NCBI RefSeq assembly: GCF_037969725.1
Contig: NZ_CP150203.1
Coordinates: 5,656,001-5,720,000 of the forward strand
DNA length: 64,000 bases
Reading direction: 5' to 3'
Source of the DNA: Paenibacillus sp. FSL W8-0426
GTDB lineage: Bacteria; Bacillota; Bacilli; Paenibacillales; Paenibacillaceae
Part shown: positions 1 to 8,012 of the stretch, piece by piece
Layout of the letters: the number at the start of each line of letters is the position of its first letter
How positions within the stretch are numbered: the first letter of the stretch is position 1
Made by a program: the position numbers and the translations under genes
The notes under the pieces: model-generated
What the model saw: only the letters and a program-made list of their open reading frames with translations
Told to the model about the DNA's origin: nothing
Databases searched by the model: none

Positions 1-1
1 A

Positions 2-127
2 TCGGATGCCCACAAGCCTGCACGCGTAGGAGACGAACTGGAAGCGGTCCGCGACAGGCTGAAGCAGATCGGTTTTACCGACTGGGTATATTTCAAACAG
101 AAGCAGATGCAGGTGGTGCCACTGTAA
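2..127 (+). CDS. hisJ: Histidinol-phosphatase (PHP family), C-terminal end only
   Basis: The reading frame is open from the left edge to TAA at 125-127 and gives about 41 residues. It starts with SDAH followed by VGDELE, a helix, GF and a closing V-P-L. The SDAH motif followed by a glycine-containing helix is typical of the last metal-ligand segment of PHP-domain histidinol-phosphatases, which remove phosphate from L-histidinol phosphate in histidine synthesis. The ending with a basic stretch and VPL also fits HisJ. Only the tail is visible, so another PHP phosphoesterase is possible. A terminator follows directly. Confidence 0.65.
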   Translation, partial: SDAHKPARVGDELEAVRDRLKQIGFTDWVYFKQKQMQVVPL

Positions 128-131
128 CCAT

Positions 132-178
132 AACCCGTTGCCAAGAGCAGTGCTCTCTTCAGGCAATGGGTTTCTTTT
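132..178 (+). terminator. Rho-independent terminator after the PHP phosphatase gene
   Basis: Arms AACCCGTTGCC (132-142) and GGCAATGGGTT (162-172) pair with one mismatch. The inner AGAGCAGTGCTCT can extend the structure, and TTTCTTTTTG follows. It lies 4 bp after the stop codon. Confidence 0.85.
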
Positions 179-204
179 TGTTCATGGAACCCTGATTCTG
201 GAGG

Positions 205-232
205 CAAAAAAAATGAACCCGTTCGCACGGGT
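205..232 (-). terminator. Rho-independent terminator, minus strand
   Basis: Read on the minus strand, ACCCGT and ACGGGT pair around a GCGA tetraloop and are followed by a run of eight T (positions 213-206). It lies about 130 bp downstream of the acetyltransferase stop codon and probably ends that transcript. Confidence 0.75.
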
Positions 233-323
233 CCCAACAGCATAATCTATTTATCAAAAAGGGGGTCATGAGATAAGTTTACCCCTTGTCTGTTAGAGTT
301 CAATTGCAGCTATATTTCAATTG

Positions 324-350
324 TGTAACAAATGATCGATGTTTGTTACA
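324..350. repeat. 27-bp perfect-arm inverted repeat
   Basis: Arms TGTAACAAA (324-332) and TTTGTTACA (342-350) are perfectly complementary, with a 9-bp spacer TGATCGATG that is itself nearly palindromic. It sits 10 bp after the stop codon of the acetyltransferase. It could be a dimeric repressor operator or an mRNA 3' hairpin. There is no T-run next to it, and the true terminator appears to lie further on at 205-232. Confidence 0.55.
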
Positions 351-359
351 TCCTGATGG

Positions 360-1016
360 CTAATATAAATTATGCGCTTCAGGTTTGCCGAATGCCACCG
401 GTTGCAACGTATGCAGAAAATCTTGTTTTTGAGCGAATTCATGCTGTTCCTTGCAAATGCCGTAAATGTGCACGTCCAGCTCATGGCCTGGCATGGCTGC
501 ATCCGCCCGAGCCGGCCCGTATGACGCAATTGTCCGTTCCCGGCTCATCCCGAGTTTGCGCAGTACCTGAAGGGACATTTGGTTTGCTTCATAACAGCGT
601 GCCTCCACTTTGGAGAGCTGCAATTCGCCAAAACCAAATTGCAGCAAACGGCGTACAGCTTCCGTCGCGACGCCTTTGCCCCACATCGACTTGTCCACAA
701 TGTACCCCACTTGCGCGGTTCGCCCATGTTCGTTCCAATTCTGAAAGGAAGCAAGGCCAATTACGCTTCCCGTCTCCCTCCAGCAAATGCCGTAATGAAT
801 CGAATCGAGATTGGCGCTGCTGCTGCGGATTTGATTCAGCAGTCTTCTCGCACGAATGGGCGCAGGCTGACTCCCCCTGTTCACGTACTGGATAACCTGC
901 GGATCGGAAAGCAAATCGGCGATCATGCCGAAATCGCTCTGGCGCAATGTCCGCAAAACCAGACGCTCCGTCTGCAGCATGGGCAATCCTTCCATCAGCA
1001 TCTCTCGCGTCAACAT
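360..1016 (-). CDS. GNAT family N-acetyltransferase (RimJ/RimL-like)
   Basis: 218 residues. The protein opens LQTERLVLRTLRQSDF, the usual first strand of RimJ/RimL-type acetyltransferases. It continues with GSVIGLASF, and with GYIVDKSMWGKGVATEA, the acetyl-CoA pyrophosphate loop (R/Q-x-x-G-x-G/A). Near the end is NQMSLQVLRKLGM, the conserved Asn-x-x-S helix. Such enzymes move an acetyl group from acetyl-CoA to an amine, often a ribosomal-protein N-terminus or a small molecule; the substrate here cannot be read. A longer frame opens at 1133, but AAGGAG lies 8 bp before the ATG at 1016, so that start is chosen. A terminator lies at 205-232. Confidence 0.85.
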   Translation of the reverse strand: MLTREMLMEGLPMLQTERLVLRTLRQSDFGMIADLLSDPQVIQYVNRGSQPAPIRARRLLNQIRSSSANLDSIHYGICWRETGSVIGLASFQNWNEHGRTAQVGYIVDKSMWGKGVATEAVRRLLQFGFGELQLSKVEARCYEANQMSLQVLRKLGMSRERTIASYGPARADAAMPGHELDVHIYGICKEQHEFAQKQDFLHTLQPVAFGKPEAHNLY

Positions 1017-1156
1017 GATCATCGCTCCTTTTGCCTGTCGAATAAGGTTCCGATAAGACAAGCTTGCTCCCAAGAAATTCCGGCAGCAACCGTATGCATC
1101 GACGATCCAAATCAAAGTGTAGCTTTCCTTCAAACGCCCTTTTCTATACTGCGGCT

Positions 1157-1891
1157 CTATTGATCCTGCAAACCGCGATAAACGCCTGTTCGCAGCTCAC
1201 GGATATAAAAATCCAGAAACGGCACATTGGCCTGCTCCGCCGCGCGCACCTCTTGTTCGATATCATAAGGGACACGCACGAATTGCAGATTAAAGGCACT
1301 TTTAACATCATTGCTGTTTTCGCCTTCGATAATGCAATAGGACGCTTGAGTCATATCCAGAGGATTGCCCACGCTTCCAACATTAAAAAGCATCTTGCCG
1401 TTCAGATGCTGCAAAAACGCATTGTGCACATCACCATAACCGACGATATCGGCTGTTCCGAATCCCGTCGCCTCTTCCGGAGCATCGAACATCGCCATTC
1501 TCTGCTCCAGCTCATCCCATGGCTGCACGCGATGATATACGCTCTTCGGCGAAGCATGCACCAGACGGATGGCACGCCCGCTAAGCCGAAGCTCATAGCT
1601 GAACGGAAGATTGGCCAAATAGGCCAGGCGGTTTGCTCCCAACCGTTCTGCCTGCCAGGTGAAATTTTCATTGTCCTTGTTCACGGCCACCAACTCGTCC
1701 CAATTGCCGCGGATCACCTGCTCGCAGGTTGTTCTCACGGAATCCACAGCCTCGGCAGGTGCCGGGCCTTTGCCCACGAGGTCGCCGAGACAAAATATGC
1801 GCGTGATTCCGCGATGACGAATATTATCCAGCACTGCATTCCACGCCGTCATGTTACCATGAATGTCCGAAACGATCGCTATTCTTTCCAT
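1157..1891 (-). CDS. Metallophosphoesterase family protein
   Basis: 244 residues. The N-terminus reads IAIVSDIHGN (D-x-H, first metal ligands), then CLGDLVGKGP (GD), then GNWD in place of the more usual GNHD, then VHASP and GYGDVH (GxxH). This order is that of the calcineurin-like phosphoesterase fold, a two-metal phosphohydrolase. The small single-domain form resembles YfcE/ApaH-like proteins, but the substrate is not known. The start at 1891 is set by AAAGGAGGG 8 bp upstream. Its RBS is in the 29-bp gap after the other metallophosphoesterase gene (stop at 1921), so the two probably form one transcript. Confidence 0.85.
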   Translation of the reverse strand: MERIAIVSDIHGNMTAWNAVLDNIRHRGITRIFCLGDLVGKGPAPAEAVDSVRTTCEQVIRGNWDELVAVNKDNENFTWQAERLGANRLAYLANLPFSYELRLSGRAIRLVHASPKSVYHRVQPWDELEQRMAMFDAPEEATGFGTADIVGYGDVHNAFLQHLNGKMLFNVGSVGNPLDMTQASYCIIEGENSNDVKSAFNLQFVRVPYDIEQEVRAAEQANVPFLDFYIRELRTGVYRGLQDQ

Positions 1892-1920
1892 CCGGCTGCC
1901 CTCCTTTGCCAAGATCATAT

Positions 1921-2895
1921 TTATATGTTCTCCAATGAAGCGGACGATCCTGCCGTTCTTTCAGGCATCCCTTTAAGTTGAAATACCGTTAACTCCGGCC
2001 TGCACAAAAACCGGATCGGCAGCTGTGTCATGCCAAACCCTCGGTTAACGTAGACCGGCATCCGCTGCTGCCCAACGTGATACAAGCCTTTAATATACTT
2101 GCGGGAACCCCGTGGTGTCGTCATCGCCCCAAGCAAAGGAAAACGCACCTGCCCTCCATGGCTGTGTCCGGATAGCTGCATTCCAAAGCCGAGGGGAGCG
2201 GCGAAATCTGCATAATCCGGCTCATGCATCAGCAGCAGCTTCCATATTCCGTCGTCCAAGCCCTGAACTGCCTTTTGTGGATCCGGATTGCCCGTGAGCC
2301 CATCATCCAGACCGACCAACGCAATCCGGGAATTACCGTTTTGCAGCACGGCATGACTATTGCATAACAAAATAAATCCGGCCTCCTGAAGCATGGCGGC
2401 TACTTGATTCTGCTCTTTGCCCCGATAATCATGGTTCCCCAACACTGCGAATTTACCATACTTCGCTTGCATGGAGCCCAGCACGGAAATATAGTCACGC
2501 ATCGGAGCGGCTTCCCGTTCGACCATATCTCCGGTAAAACAAATCACATCCGGCTGCAGCTCCCCGATTGCGGAAGCGAGCTTCTGTACCTGCTTCAGAT
2601 GGGTATGGAATCCGAGGTGCACGTCACTGAACTGGACGATGCGCAGCCCGTTCCATTCCTTGGGGAATCCCGGCAAACTCAGATCGACTTTCACCACATC
2701 GAGTAAGCGAGGCTCCCATAAGGCATACCCTCCAGAGAAAATAGCGGCTATGGCCAACATCAACCTTTTTTTGAGCCGATCACCCCATCGGGAGGCGTCA
2801 TGATTTTTCTCCTCTCCGGGGAATAAAGGGGGGGCTGTGTGAAGATTCGGGATTCGAGACGACGGTTGGCTGTTTCTGTGTCCGTAGTTTCCCAT
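1921..2895 (-). CDS. Membrane-anchored metallophosphoesterase (YkuE-like)
   Basis: About 324 residues. A hydrophobic segment LMLAIAAIFSGGYALW (around residues 45-61) precedes IVQFSDVHLGF, CFTGDMVE, VLGNHDYRG, LLLMHEPDY and QLSGHSHGGQ. These are all five metal-binding blocks of the calcineurin-like phosphoesterase fold in the right order and with GNHD intact. The long-loop form with GHTHGGQ near the end and NRGFGM is that of the YkuE/YaeI group of cell-surface phosphodiesterases. The first ATG (2895) has a poor RBS, so the real start may be further in, near the membrane segment. It is followed within 30 bp by the smaller metallophosphoesterase. Confidence 0.85.
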   Translation of the reverse strand: MGNYGHRNSQPSSRIPNLHTAPPLFPGEEKNHDASRWGDRLKKRLMLAIAAIFSGGYALWEPRLLDVVKVDLSLPGFPKEWNGLRIVQFSDVHLGFHTHLKQVQKLASAIGELQPDVICFTGDMVEREAAPMRDYISVLGSMQAKYGKFAVLGNHDYRGKEQNQVAAMLQEAGFILLCNSHAVLQNGNSRIALVGLDDGLTGNPDPQKAVQGLDDGIWKLLLMHEPDYADFAAPLGFGMQLSGHSHGGQVRFPLLGAMTTPRGSRKYIKGLYHVGQQRMPVYVNRGFGMTQLPIRFLCRPELTVFQLKGMPERTAGSSASLENI

Positions 2896-3041
2896 TCCTG
2901 TCTCACCATCCGCTCATATTAATTCCATCAGTATATCATATTCTTTACCCATTCACGCTCCCCTTTTCTGTGTTACGGGTCGGGGGATGTATTTGTTATA
3001 TTTATGCCGAATGCGTTCAAGCGAAACATGTTCAGTCGAGG

Positions 3042-3067
3042 AAAAAAAAGAAGCCGAATCCTCGGCT
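3042..3067 (-). terminator. Terminator of the sdh operon
   Basis: On the minus strand AGCCGA-GGAT-TCGGCT is followed by CTTTTTTTTCC. It lies 43 bp after the sdhB stop codon. Confidence 0.85.
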
Positions 3068-3109
3068 CCTTTGTTCGTGTTCGTGGTTTGTTCCTTTGGC
3101 AAAACGGAA

Positions 3110-3874
3110 CTACATGCCCAACCAACGCTTGAACATGTGTTTCGTTGTTTGTTTGTTCATTTCTGCAATGGATGTCGTAAGCGGTATGCCTTTTGGACAG
3201 GAACGAACGCAGTTTTGCGAGTTTCCGCAACCTTCGATGCCCCCGGACTCCATGATGGCGTCCAGGCGCTCCTCCGCGTTCATTTCACCTGTCGGATGAG
3301 CATTGAACAACCGTACCTGCGACAGTGGCGCTGGTCCCATGAAGTTGGTCTTCTCATTGACGTTCGGGCAAGCTTCCAGACATACGCCGCAGGTCATGCA
3401 TTTGGACAATTCGTACGCCCACTGGCGTTTTTTCTCGGGCATCCGTGGTCCTGGCCCAAGATCGTATGTGCCGTCGATCGGAATCCAGGCTTTGACCTTT
3501 TTGAGCGAGTTAAACATGCGGCTCCGGTCAATGACGAGGTCACGTACGACCGGGAACGTTTTCATCGGCTCGATCCGGATCGGCTGTTCCAATTTGTCGA
3601 TCAAAGCGGCACAAGCCTGACGCGGCTTACCGTTAATCACCATCGAACAGGCGCCGCAAACCTCTTCGAGACAGTTCGATTCCCAACATACAGGGGCAAT
3701 CGACTCTCCCTTGTTATTGACGGGATTGCGCTGAATTTCCATCAGGGCGCTAATCACGTTCATGTTCGGGCGATAGGGAAGCTCGAATTCTTCATTGTAC
3801 GGAGATGACTCCGGACTGTCTTGACGGGTAATGATAAACTTGACGGTTTTGCTGGCTGTTGCTGTTTCCGCCAT
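3110..3874 (-). CDS. sdhB: Succinate dehydrogenase iron-sulfur subunit
   Basis: 254 residues. It carries electrons from the flavin of SdhA through Fe-S centres to menaquinone in complex II at the inner face of the membrane. The N-terminal ferredoxin domain has CWESNCLEEVCGACSM plus a later QACAA, the [2Fe-2S] ligands. The C-terminal domain has CMTCGVCLEACP and CGNSQNCVRSCP for the [4Fe-4S] and [3Fe-4S] clusters. The frame opens at 3961, but AAGGAGGGG lies 8 bp before the ATG at 3874. It is separated from sdhA by 428 bp of repeated sequence, unusual for this operon, so it may have its own promoter or be reached by readthrough. Confidence 0.97.
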   Translation of the reverse strand: MAETATASKTVKFIITRQDSPESSPYNEEFELPYRPNMNVISALMEIQRNPVNNKGESIAPVCWESNCLEEVCGACSMVINGKPRQACAALIDKLEQPIRIEPMKTFPVVRDLVIDRSRMFNSLKKVKAWIPIDGTYDLGPGPRMPEKKRQWAYELSKCMTCGVCLEACPNVNEKTNFMGPAPLSQVRLFNAHPTGEMNAEERLDAIMESGGIEGCGNSQNCVRSCPKGIPLTTSIAEMNKQTTKHMFKRWLGM

Positions 3875-3967
3875 ATCGCTGTCCCCTCCTTGTGGTGACG
3901 ATGATTGATCGTTGCTCGTTATTAGGATCGATAGTGTCAGCACACAGTCACTCCGCTGCAAAAGTTA

Positions 3968-4084
3968 CTTCCGATCGCTGTTATCCCCGGATTTTCTGGA
4001 ACGCTTCGCTTCTTCAGTAATCTTTTGACGCTTCGTTTGATGTGCAATCCATTTCATCCTGCTAGACATCAACGTAAATAATCT
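3968..4084. repeat. Interspersed repeat, sdh copy with first 84-bp block
   Basis: The left part CTTCCGATCGCTGTTATCCCC (3968-3988) is shared with repeats at 25.3, 38.5 and 54.1 kb. The right part, 4001-4084, is an 84-bp block that recurs at 4217-4300 with a single difference (G at the GCTAGAC position against A). The central hairpin found in the other copies is missing here. It lies in the sdhA-sdhB gap. Confidence 0.8.
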
Positions 4085-4216
4085 TTGGGACGTATTCAGA
4101 GGAAGCGCCGCTTCTACAGGATATTGCCGCTACCTCCGCTACGCCGTGCAGCACTGCAACGTTTTACTGAAAATTGCAATATTCATGCTGGAATATAGCA
4201 TTTAAAAGCTTACTGT

Positions 4217-4300
4217 ACGCTTCGCTTCTTCAGTAATCTTTTGACGCTTCGTTTGATGTGCAATCCATTTCATCCTGCTAAACATCAACGTAAATAATCT
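4217..4300. repeat. Second 84-bp direct repeat block
   Basis: It is identical to 4001-4084 except for one base. It begins with ACGCTTCGCTTCTTCAG, which matches the right half of the interspersed repeats at 38.6 and 54.1 kb. It ends 2 bp beyond the sdhA stop codon, so an insertion or duplication event reached exactly to the gene end. Confidence 0.85.
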
Positions 4301-4302
4301 AC

Positions 4303-6045
4303 TTAATCTTTAGAATAGTCGCGTACCCGCGGCGGGATCAAGGAAACGTCCACAGGCTCGTACGAGATTTGCGGGCCGTCGGCTGTCCATGTCGCGATCG
4401 TTGTTTTGAGGAACTCCTCGTCGTTGCGTTTCGCAAATTCAGGCTTGTAGTGTGCGCCGCGGCTCTCGTTTCTGAGCAGCGCGCCCAGCGTCATCGCTTC
4501 GGCCAATTCGAGCATGTTCCACAGCTGACGGGTAAATGCCGCTCCCGGGTTGTTCCAGCCGGATGTGTCGTACATGTTGATTTTCCGGTAACGCTCTTTC
4601 AGTTCCTTGATTTTGCCGATCGTTGCTTCGAGCTTGTCGTTGTAACGAACCACCGTCATGTTGGCGGTCATCCACTCGCCCAGCTCTTTATGGATCACGT
4701 AGGCATTTTCGTTGCCTTGCATTTTCAGGATGCCTTCGTATTTGTCGGTTTGGCGCTTCGTGTATCCGTCAAACACGCTGGAACTGATGTCTGCCGACGA
4801 CTTTTTGAGTCCTTTGATGTATTCAACCGCTTTGGGGCCTGCGACCATGCCGCCGTAGATGGCGGACACGAGCGAGTTCGCGCCCAGACGGTTTGCGCCG
4901 TGGTATTGATATTCGCATTCTCCGGCAGCGAACAATCCCGGAATGTTGGTCATCTGATTGTAATCGACCCACATGCCGCCCATCGAGTAGTGGACCGCCG
5001 GGAAAATTTTCATCGGGATTTTGCGCGGATCGTCGCCCATGAATTTTTCGTAAATCTCGATGATGCCGCCCAGCTTGACGTCGAGTTCTTTCGGGTCTTT
5101 GTGGGACAGGTCCAGATAAACCATGTTTTCCCCGTTAACGCCCAGCCCCATGTCCACGCACACGCTGAAGATTTCGCGGGTTGCAATGTCGCGCGGGACC
5201 AGGTTACCGTAGGACGGATATTTTTCTTCAAGGAAGTACCATGGTTTTCCGTCTTTGTACGTCCAGATCCGTCCGCCTTCGCCGCGTGCCGATTCGGACA
5301 TCAGGCGCAGCTTGTCATCCCCCGGGATGGCTGTCGGGTGAATCTGGATGAACTCACCGTTGGCATAGTTCACGCCTTGTTGATACACCGCGCTTGCAGC
5401 CGTGCCCGTGTTGATGACCGAGTTCGTCGTTTTGCCGAAAATGATGCCCGGCCCGCCGCTGGCGAGAATAACCGCTTCCGCAGGGAACGTCTGCACCTTC
5501 ATCGTTTTCAGGTCCTGCGCTACGATGCCGCGGCAAATGCCTTCGTCGTCAATAACGGCCTGCAGGAACTCCCAGTTCTCGTATTTTGTGACGAGTCCGG
5601 CAGCTTCCCAGCGGCGCACCTGCTCATCGAGCGCATACAGCAGCTGTTGGCCTGTCGTTGCACCCGCAAATGCGGTGCGGTGATGCTTCGTTCCGCCGAA
5701 ACGGCGGAAATCGAGCAATCCTTCCGGCGTGCGGTTAAACATAACGCCCATCCGGTCCATCAGGTGAATAATGCCCGGTGCTGCTTCACACATCGCTTTG
5801 ACCGGAGGCTGATTGGCAAGAAAGTCGCCGCCGTACACCGTATCGTCAAAGTGTACCCACGGGGAATCGCCTTCCCCCTTGGTGTTTACCGCGCCGTTGA
5901 TGCCGCCCTGGGCGCATACGGAGTGGGATCTTTTTACGGGTACCAGCGAAAATAAATGAACATGGACTCCGGCTTCAGCCGATTTGATCGTCGCCATCAA
6001 ACCTGCGAGACCTCCGCCCACGATGATTACGTTAGATGATGCCAT
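4303..6045 (-). CDS. sdhA: Succinate dehydrogenase flavoprotein subunit
   Basis: 580 residues. It oxidises succinate to fumarate with covalently bound FAD. VIIVGGGLAGLMA near the N-terminus is the dinucleotide fold. SHSVCAQGGINGA holds the flavin-region serine/glycine block, and HPTAI and SESARGEGGRIW carry active-site His and Arg. FPAVHYSMGGMWVD and GLFAAGECEYQYHGANRLGA complete the family signature. A longer frame starts at 6081; AAGGGAGTG before the ATG at 6045 and the start MASSNVIIVGGG support the shorter form. It follows sdhC by 39 bp, so these two are cotranscribed. Confidence 0.97.
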   Translation of the reverse strand: MASSNVIIVGGGLAGLMATIKSAEAGVHVHLFSLVPVKRSHSVCAQGGINGAVNTKGEGDSPWVHFDDTVYGGDFLANQPPVKAMCEAAPGIIHLMDRMGVMFNRTPEGLLDFRRFGGTKHHRTAFAGATTGQQLLYALDEQVRRWEAAGLVTKYENWEFLQAVIDDEGICRGIVAQDLKTMKVQTFPAEAVILASGGPGIIFGKTTNSVINTGTAASAVYQQGVNYANGEFIQIHPTAIPGDDKLRLMSESARGEGGRIWTYKDGKPWYFLEEKYPSYGNLVPRDIATREIFSVCVDMGLGVNGENMVYLDLSHKDPKELDVKLGGIIEIYEKFMGDDPRKIPMKIFPAVHYSMGGMWVDYNQMTNIPGLFAAGECEYQYHGANRLGANSLVSAIYGGMVAGPKAVEYIKGLKKSSADISSSVFDGYTKRQTDKYEGILKMQGNENAYVIHKELGEWMTANMTVVRYNDKLEATIGKIKELKERYRKINMYDTSGWNNPGAAFTRQLWNMLELAEAMTLGALLRNESRGAHYKPEFAKRNDEEFLKTTIATWTADGPQISYEPVDVSLIPPRVRDYSKD

Positions 6046-6084
6046 TTCTTTCACTCCCTTATATGTCGGCATTGAGCCCAATGC

Positions 6085-6753
6085 TTAGATGAAAACCGAT
6101 TTGACTGCTTCGATCATTGAAGTGGTCGTTTGGAAATCCACGTTACGGAACGCGATCAGCGATGCGATGAACATGATCGACACGATGCCGAACAAGCTCA
6201 TGCAAATGTAGGAGGATACGCGTTGAGCACGCGGCCCGACGGTAATGCCCCAACTGACGAGGAACGACCACAGACCGTTCGCGAAGTGGTAGGAAGCCGC
6301 GATCACGCTGATCAAGTATAAAATGAACGTCACGGGATTCGTTACGACATCATGGATGATGCCTCCAAGTTCCTCATGCGTGACCTTGCCGAGCGCAACC
6401 TGTACCCGCGTCTCCCAAACGTGCCAGATGACGAATACAAAGGTAATGACGCCGCTGACCCGCTGAAGCGTATAACGCCAGTTGCGCTCATTGCCAAAGC
6501 GGCCAACGTTGGGCTTCGCCTGATAGGCTATATACAGTCCATACACGCCGTGATAGAATAGCGGCAACCAGATCAAGAGCGTTTCAAGTACGATCACGAG
6601 CGGCAGGCTGTTCAGAAAAGCAACAGCGCCGTTGAAGCCTTCTTTGCCGCCCTCTACCGCAGAGAAGTTTGTCACCAGATGCTCAATGAAAAACAAACTG
6701 AGCGGGATGACGCCAAGCAGGGAGTGCAGCTTTCTGGAGTAAAACCCTTTCAT
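6085..6753 (-). CDS. sdhC: Succinate dehydrogenase cytochrome b558 subunit
   Basis: 222 residues with five hydrophobic segments. It is the membrane anchor of complex II and binds two b-type hemes and the menaquinone site. It begins MKGFYSRKLHSLLGVIPLS, the start typical of Bacillota SdhC. Histidines are spread along the helices: HSLLG, FFIEHLV, LFYHGVYG, FVIWHVWE and SYHFANGLW, as expected for axial heme ligands in the five-helix cytochrome b558 class. The frame opens at 6828, but AAAGGGGAA precedes the ATG at 6753. It is first in the operon; the promoter must lie in the 295-bp gap shared with the divergent LysR gene. Confidence 0.95.
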   Translation of the reverse strand: MKGFYSRKLHSLLGVIPLSLFFIEHLVTNFSAVEGGKEGFNGAVAFLNSLPLVIVLETLLIWLPLFYHGVYGLYIAYQAKPNVGRFGNERNWRYTLQRVSGVITFVFVIWHVWETRVQVALGKVTHEELGGIIHDVVTNPVTFILYLISVIAASYHFANGLWSFLVSWGITVGPRAQRVSSYICMSLFGIVSIMFIASLIAFRNVDFQTTTSMIEAVKSVFI

Positions 6754-6940
6754 AAAATGTCGTTCCCCTTTCGAAATAACAACGTTTTCATAAATTCGTT
6801 CACACATCCGATGAGTTGATCTCCCCAATGGGGGGATTCAAACAAATTGTTCTGTTTTATTCAGGTGTGAACAACTTGTGTCACAATTCATGTTACTCTT
6901 TTTTTTCTTATAAGGGAATTGCAATATAATTATTAAAAGA

Positions 6941-6963
6941 TATACCCTATATGCATAAGGGAT
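6941..6963. promoter_or_regulatory. Candidate LysR-type operator between sdhC and lysR
   Basis: TATACCCTATATGCATAAGGGATA is an imperfect dyad: CCCT and AGGG arms around ATATGCATA, with outer TAT/ATA. It lies in the divergent control region, about 85 bp before the LysR start and 190 bp before sdhC, in AT-rich sequence. LysR regulators commonly bind T-N11-A dyads between themselves and a divergent target. The assignment is inferred from position only. Confidence 0.4.
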
Positions 6964-7048
6964 AAACACTGATGCATCTTTTCTTACCTTAAAGGAACGC
7001 CACCATCTATGACAATCATCACTCTCACTGGAAATGGGGTCTGCCGAC

Positions 7049-7975
7049 ATGTTCGAGGAATTAAACGCATTTGCCGCAGTTGTGGAGCAATCCAGCTTGA
7101 ACCGCGCCTCCAAACTGTTGAATCTGTCTCAACCTGCTCTCTCGCGCAAAATTGCCAAACTGGAAGACGAGCTCGGGGTCACTCTCTTCCATCGCCGCGG
7201 CAAACGTCTGGAGCTGACCAGCGTGGGGCAGCTCGCTTACACCTTTGCCGTGGAGCAGCAGCAGCAGCAGCACAAATTTTTGACCATGCTGGCACAATAT
7301 AAAGAAGAAGAACAGAGCTCAATCACGCTGGGAGCCAGTCTCACGACGCTCCAAACGACGCTTCCGCCGCTCGTAAACGCCTTCATGGAGAAACACCCCA
7401 ATGCGGAAATCAAGCTGCTGACAGGCAAAACCCATGAGATCGTCTCCTTTGTCCGGGAAAGGAAGGCCGATGTCGGCATCGTTGCATCTTCCATCAATGA
7501 AGCGGGTCTGAACTGCATTCCGCTGTTCGATGACCATCTTGAGCTGGTTGTTCCGCGAACGCATTCGCTCGCCGGACAGGAGGCAGGCATGGAGCACCTG
7601 CAGGATTTGCCGATGATCATTTTTTCCAAAGGCACTTGGTACCGCAAACTCACCGATGACCTGTTTCAGCGCTGCGGGGTCATGCCTGACATACGCATGG
7701 AGATCGACTCGTTCGAAGCCATCATTCGGCTCCTTCCTACGGGAAAAGCGGCGGCACTGCTGCCCAAATCGTATCTTCGCCCCCAACTGCTGGCCGACAA
7801 TGACCTGGTATCCGTTTATTTGCCCCAGCTTCAGCAAACCCGCCGCACCACAAGCATGATCTACGGCGGAAAGGAATTCCTGAGCGAAACGGCCAGGCAA
7901 TGGGTCAAGGAGACGGCCGCTTTATTTACGACGAAAGCGCCGTTATCCTCCAGGAGGACAACGACGCCTACGTAA
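7049..7975 (+). CDS. LysR family transcriptional regulator
   Basis: 308 residues. The N-terminal winged helix-turn-helix reads FAAVVEQSSLNRASKLLN LSQPALSRKIAKLEDELG (split here for length), typical LysR. A periplasmic-binding-like effector domain follows, with ITLGASLTTLQTTLPP and KADVGIVAS. A run of glutamines (EQQQQQHK) from a CAG repeat at 7253-7272 sits in the linker helix. The start is ATG 7049; an in-frame ATG at 7034 would add five residues. It is divergent from sdhCAB, so it may control succinate dehydrogenase, as the citrate-responsive LysR protein CcpC controls citric acid cycle genes in Bacillus; this is inference. Confidence 0.9.
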   Translation: MFEELNAFAAVVEQSSLNRASKLLNLSQPALSRKIAKLEDELGVTLFHRRGKRLELTSVGQLAYTFAVEQQQQQHKFLTMLAQYKEEEQSSITLGASLTTLQTTLPPLVNAFMEKHPNAEIKLLTGKTHEIVSFVRERKADVGIVASSINEAGLNCIPLFDDHLELVVPRTHSLAGQEAGMEHLQDLPMIIFSKGTWYRKLTDDLFQRCGVMPDIRMEIDSFEAIIRLLPTGKAAALLPKSYLRPQLLADNDLVSVYLPQLQQTRRTTSMIYGGKEFLSETARQWVKETAALFTTKAPLSSRRTTTPT

Positions 7976-8012
7976 AATACACGGCGATGTAGATCGCCTA
8001 AGAAGCAATACA

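Noticed and set aside
181..260. 10-codon ATG frame with GGAGG at 211-246
   Set aside because: The RBS-like bases belong to a minus-strand terminator with its T-run; the peptide is too short and unsupported.
332..895. Plus-strand frame of 187 codons beginning at an ATG within the dyad
   Set aside because: It runs against the acetyltransferase gene, has a poor RBS, and its sequence is Cys/Pro/Arg rich without a fold.
4369..5955. 528-codon plus-strand frame opposite sdhA
   Set aside because: sdhA is intact on the other strand with all motifs; the frame has no RBS and results from GC-rich codon bias.
7253..7272. CAG triplet repeat in the LysR gene
   Set aside because: Six units encode a short Gln run in the linker helix; such runs are common and no sign of variation is visible.
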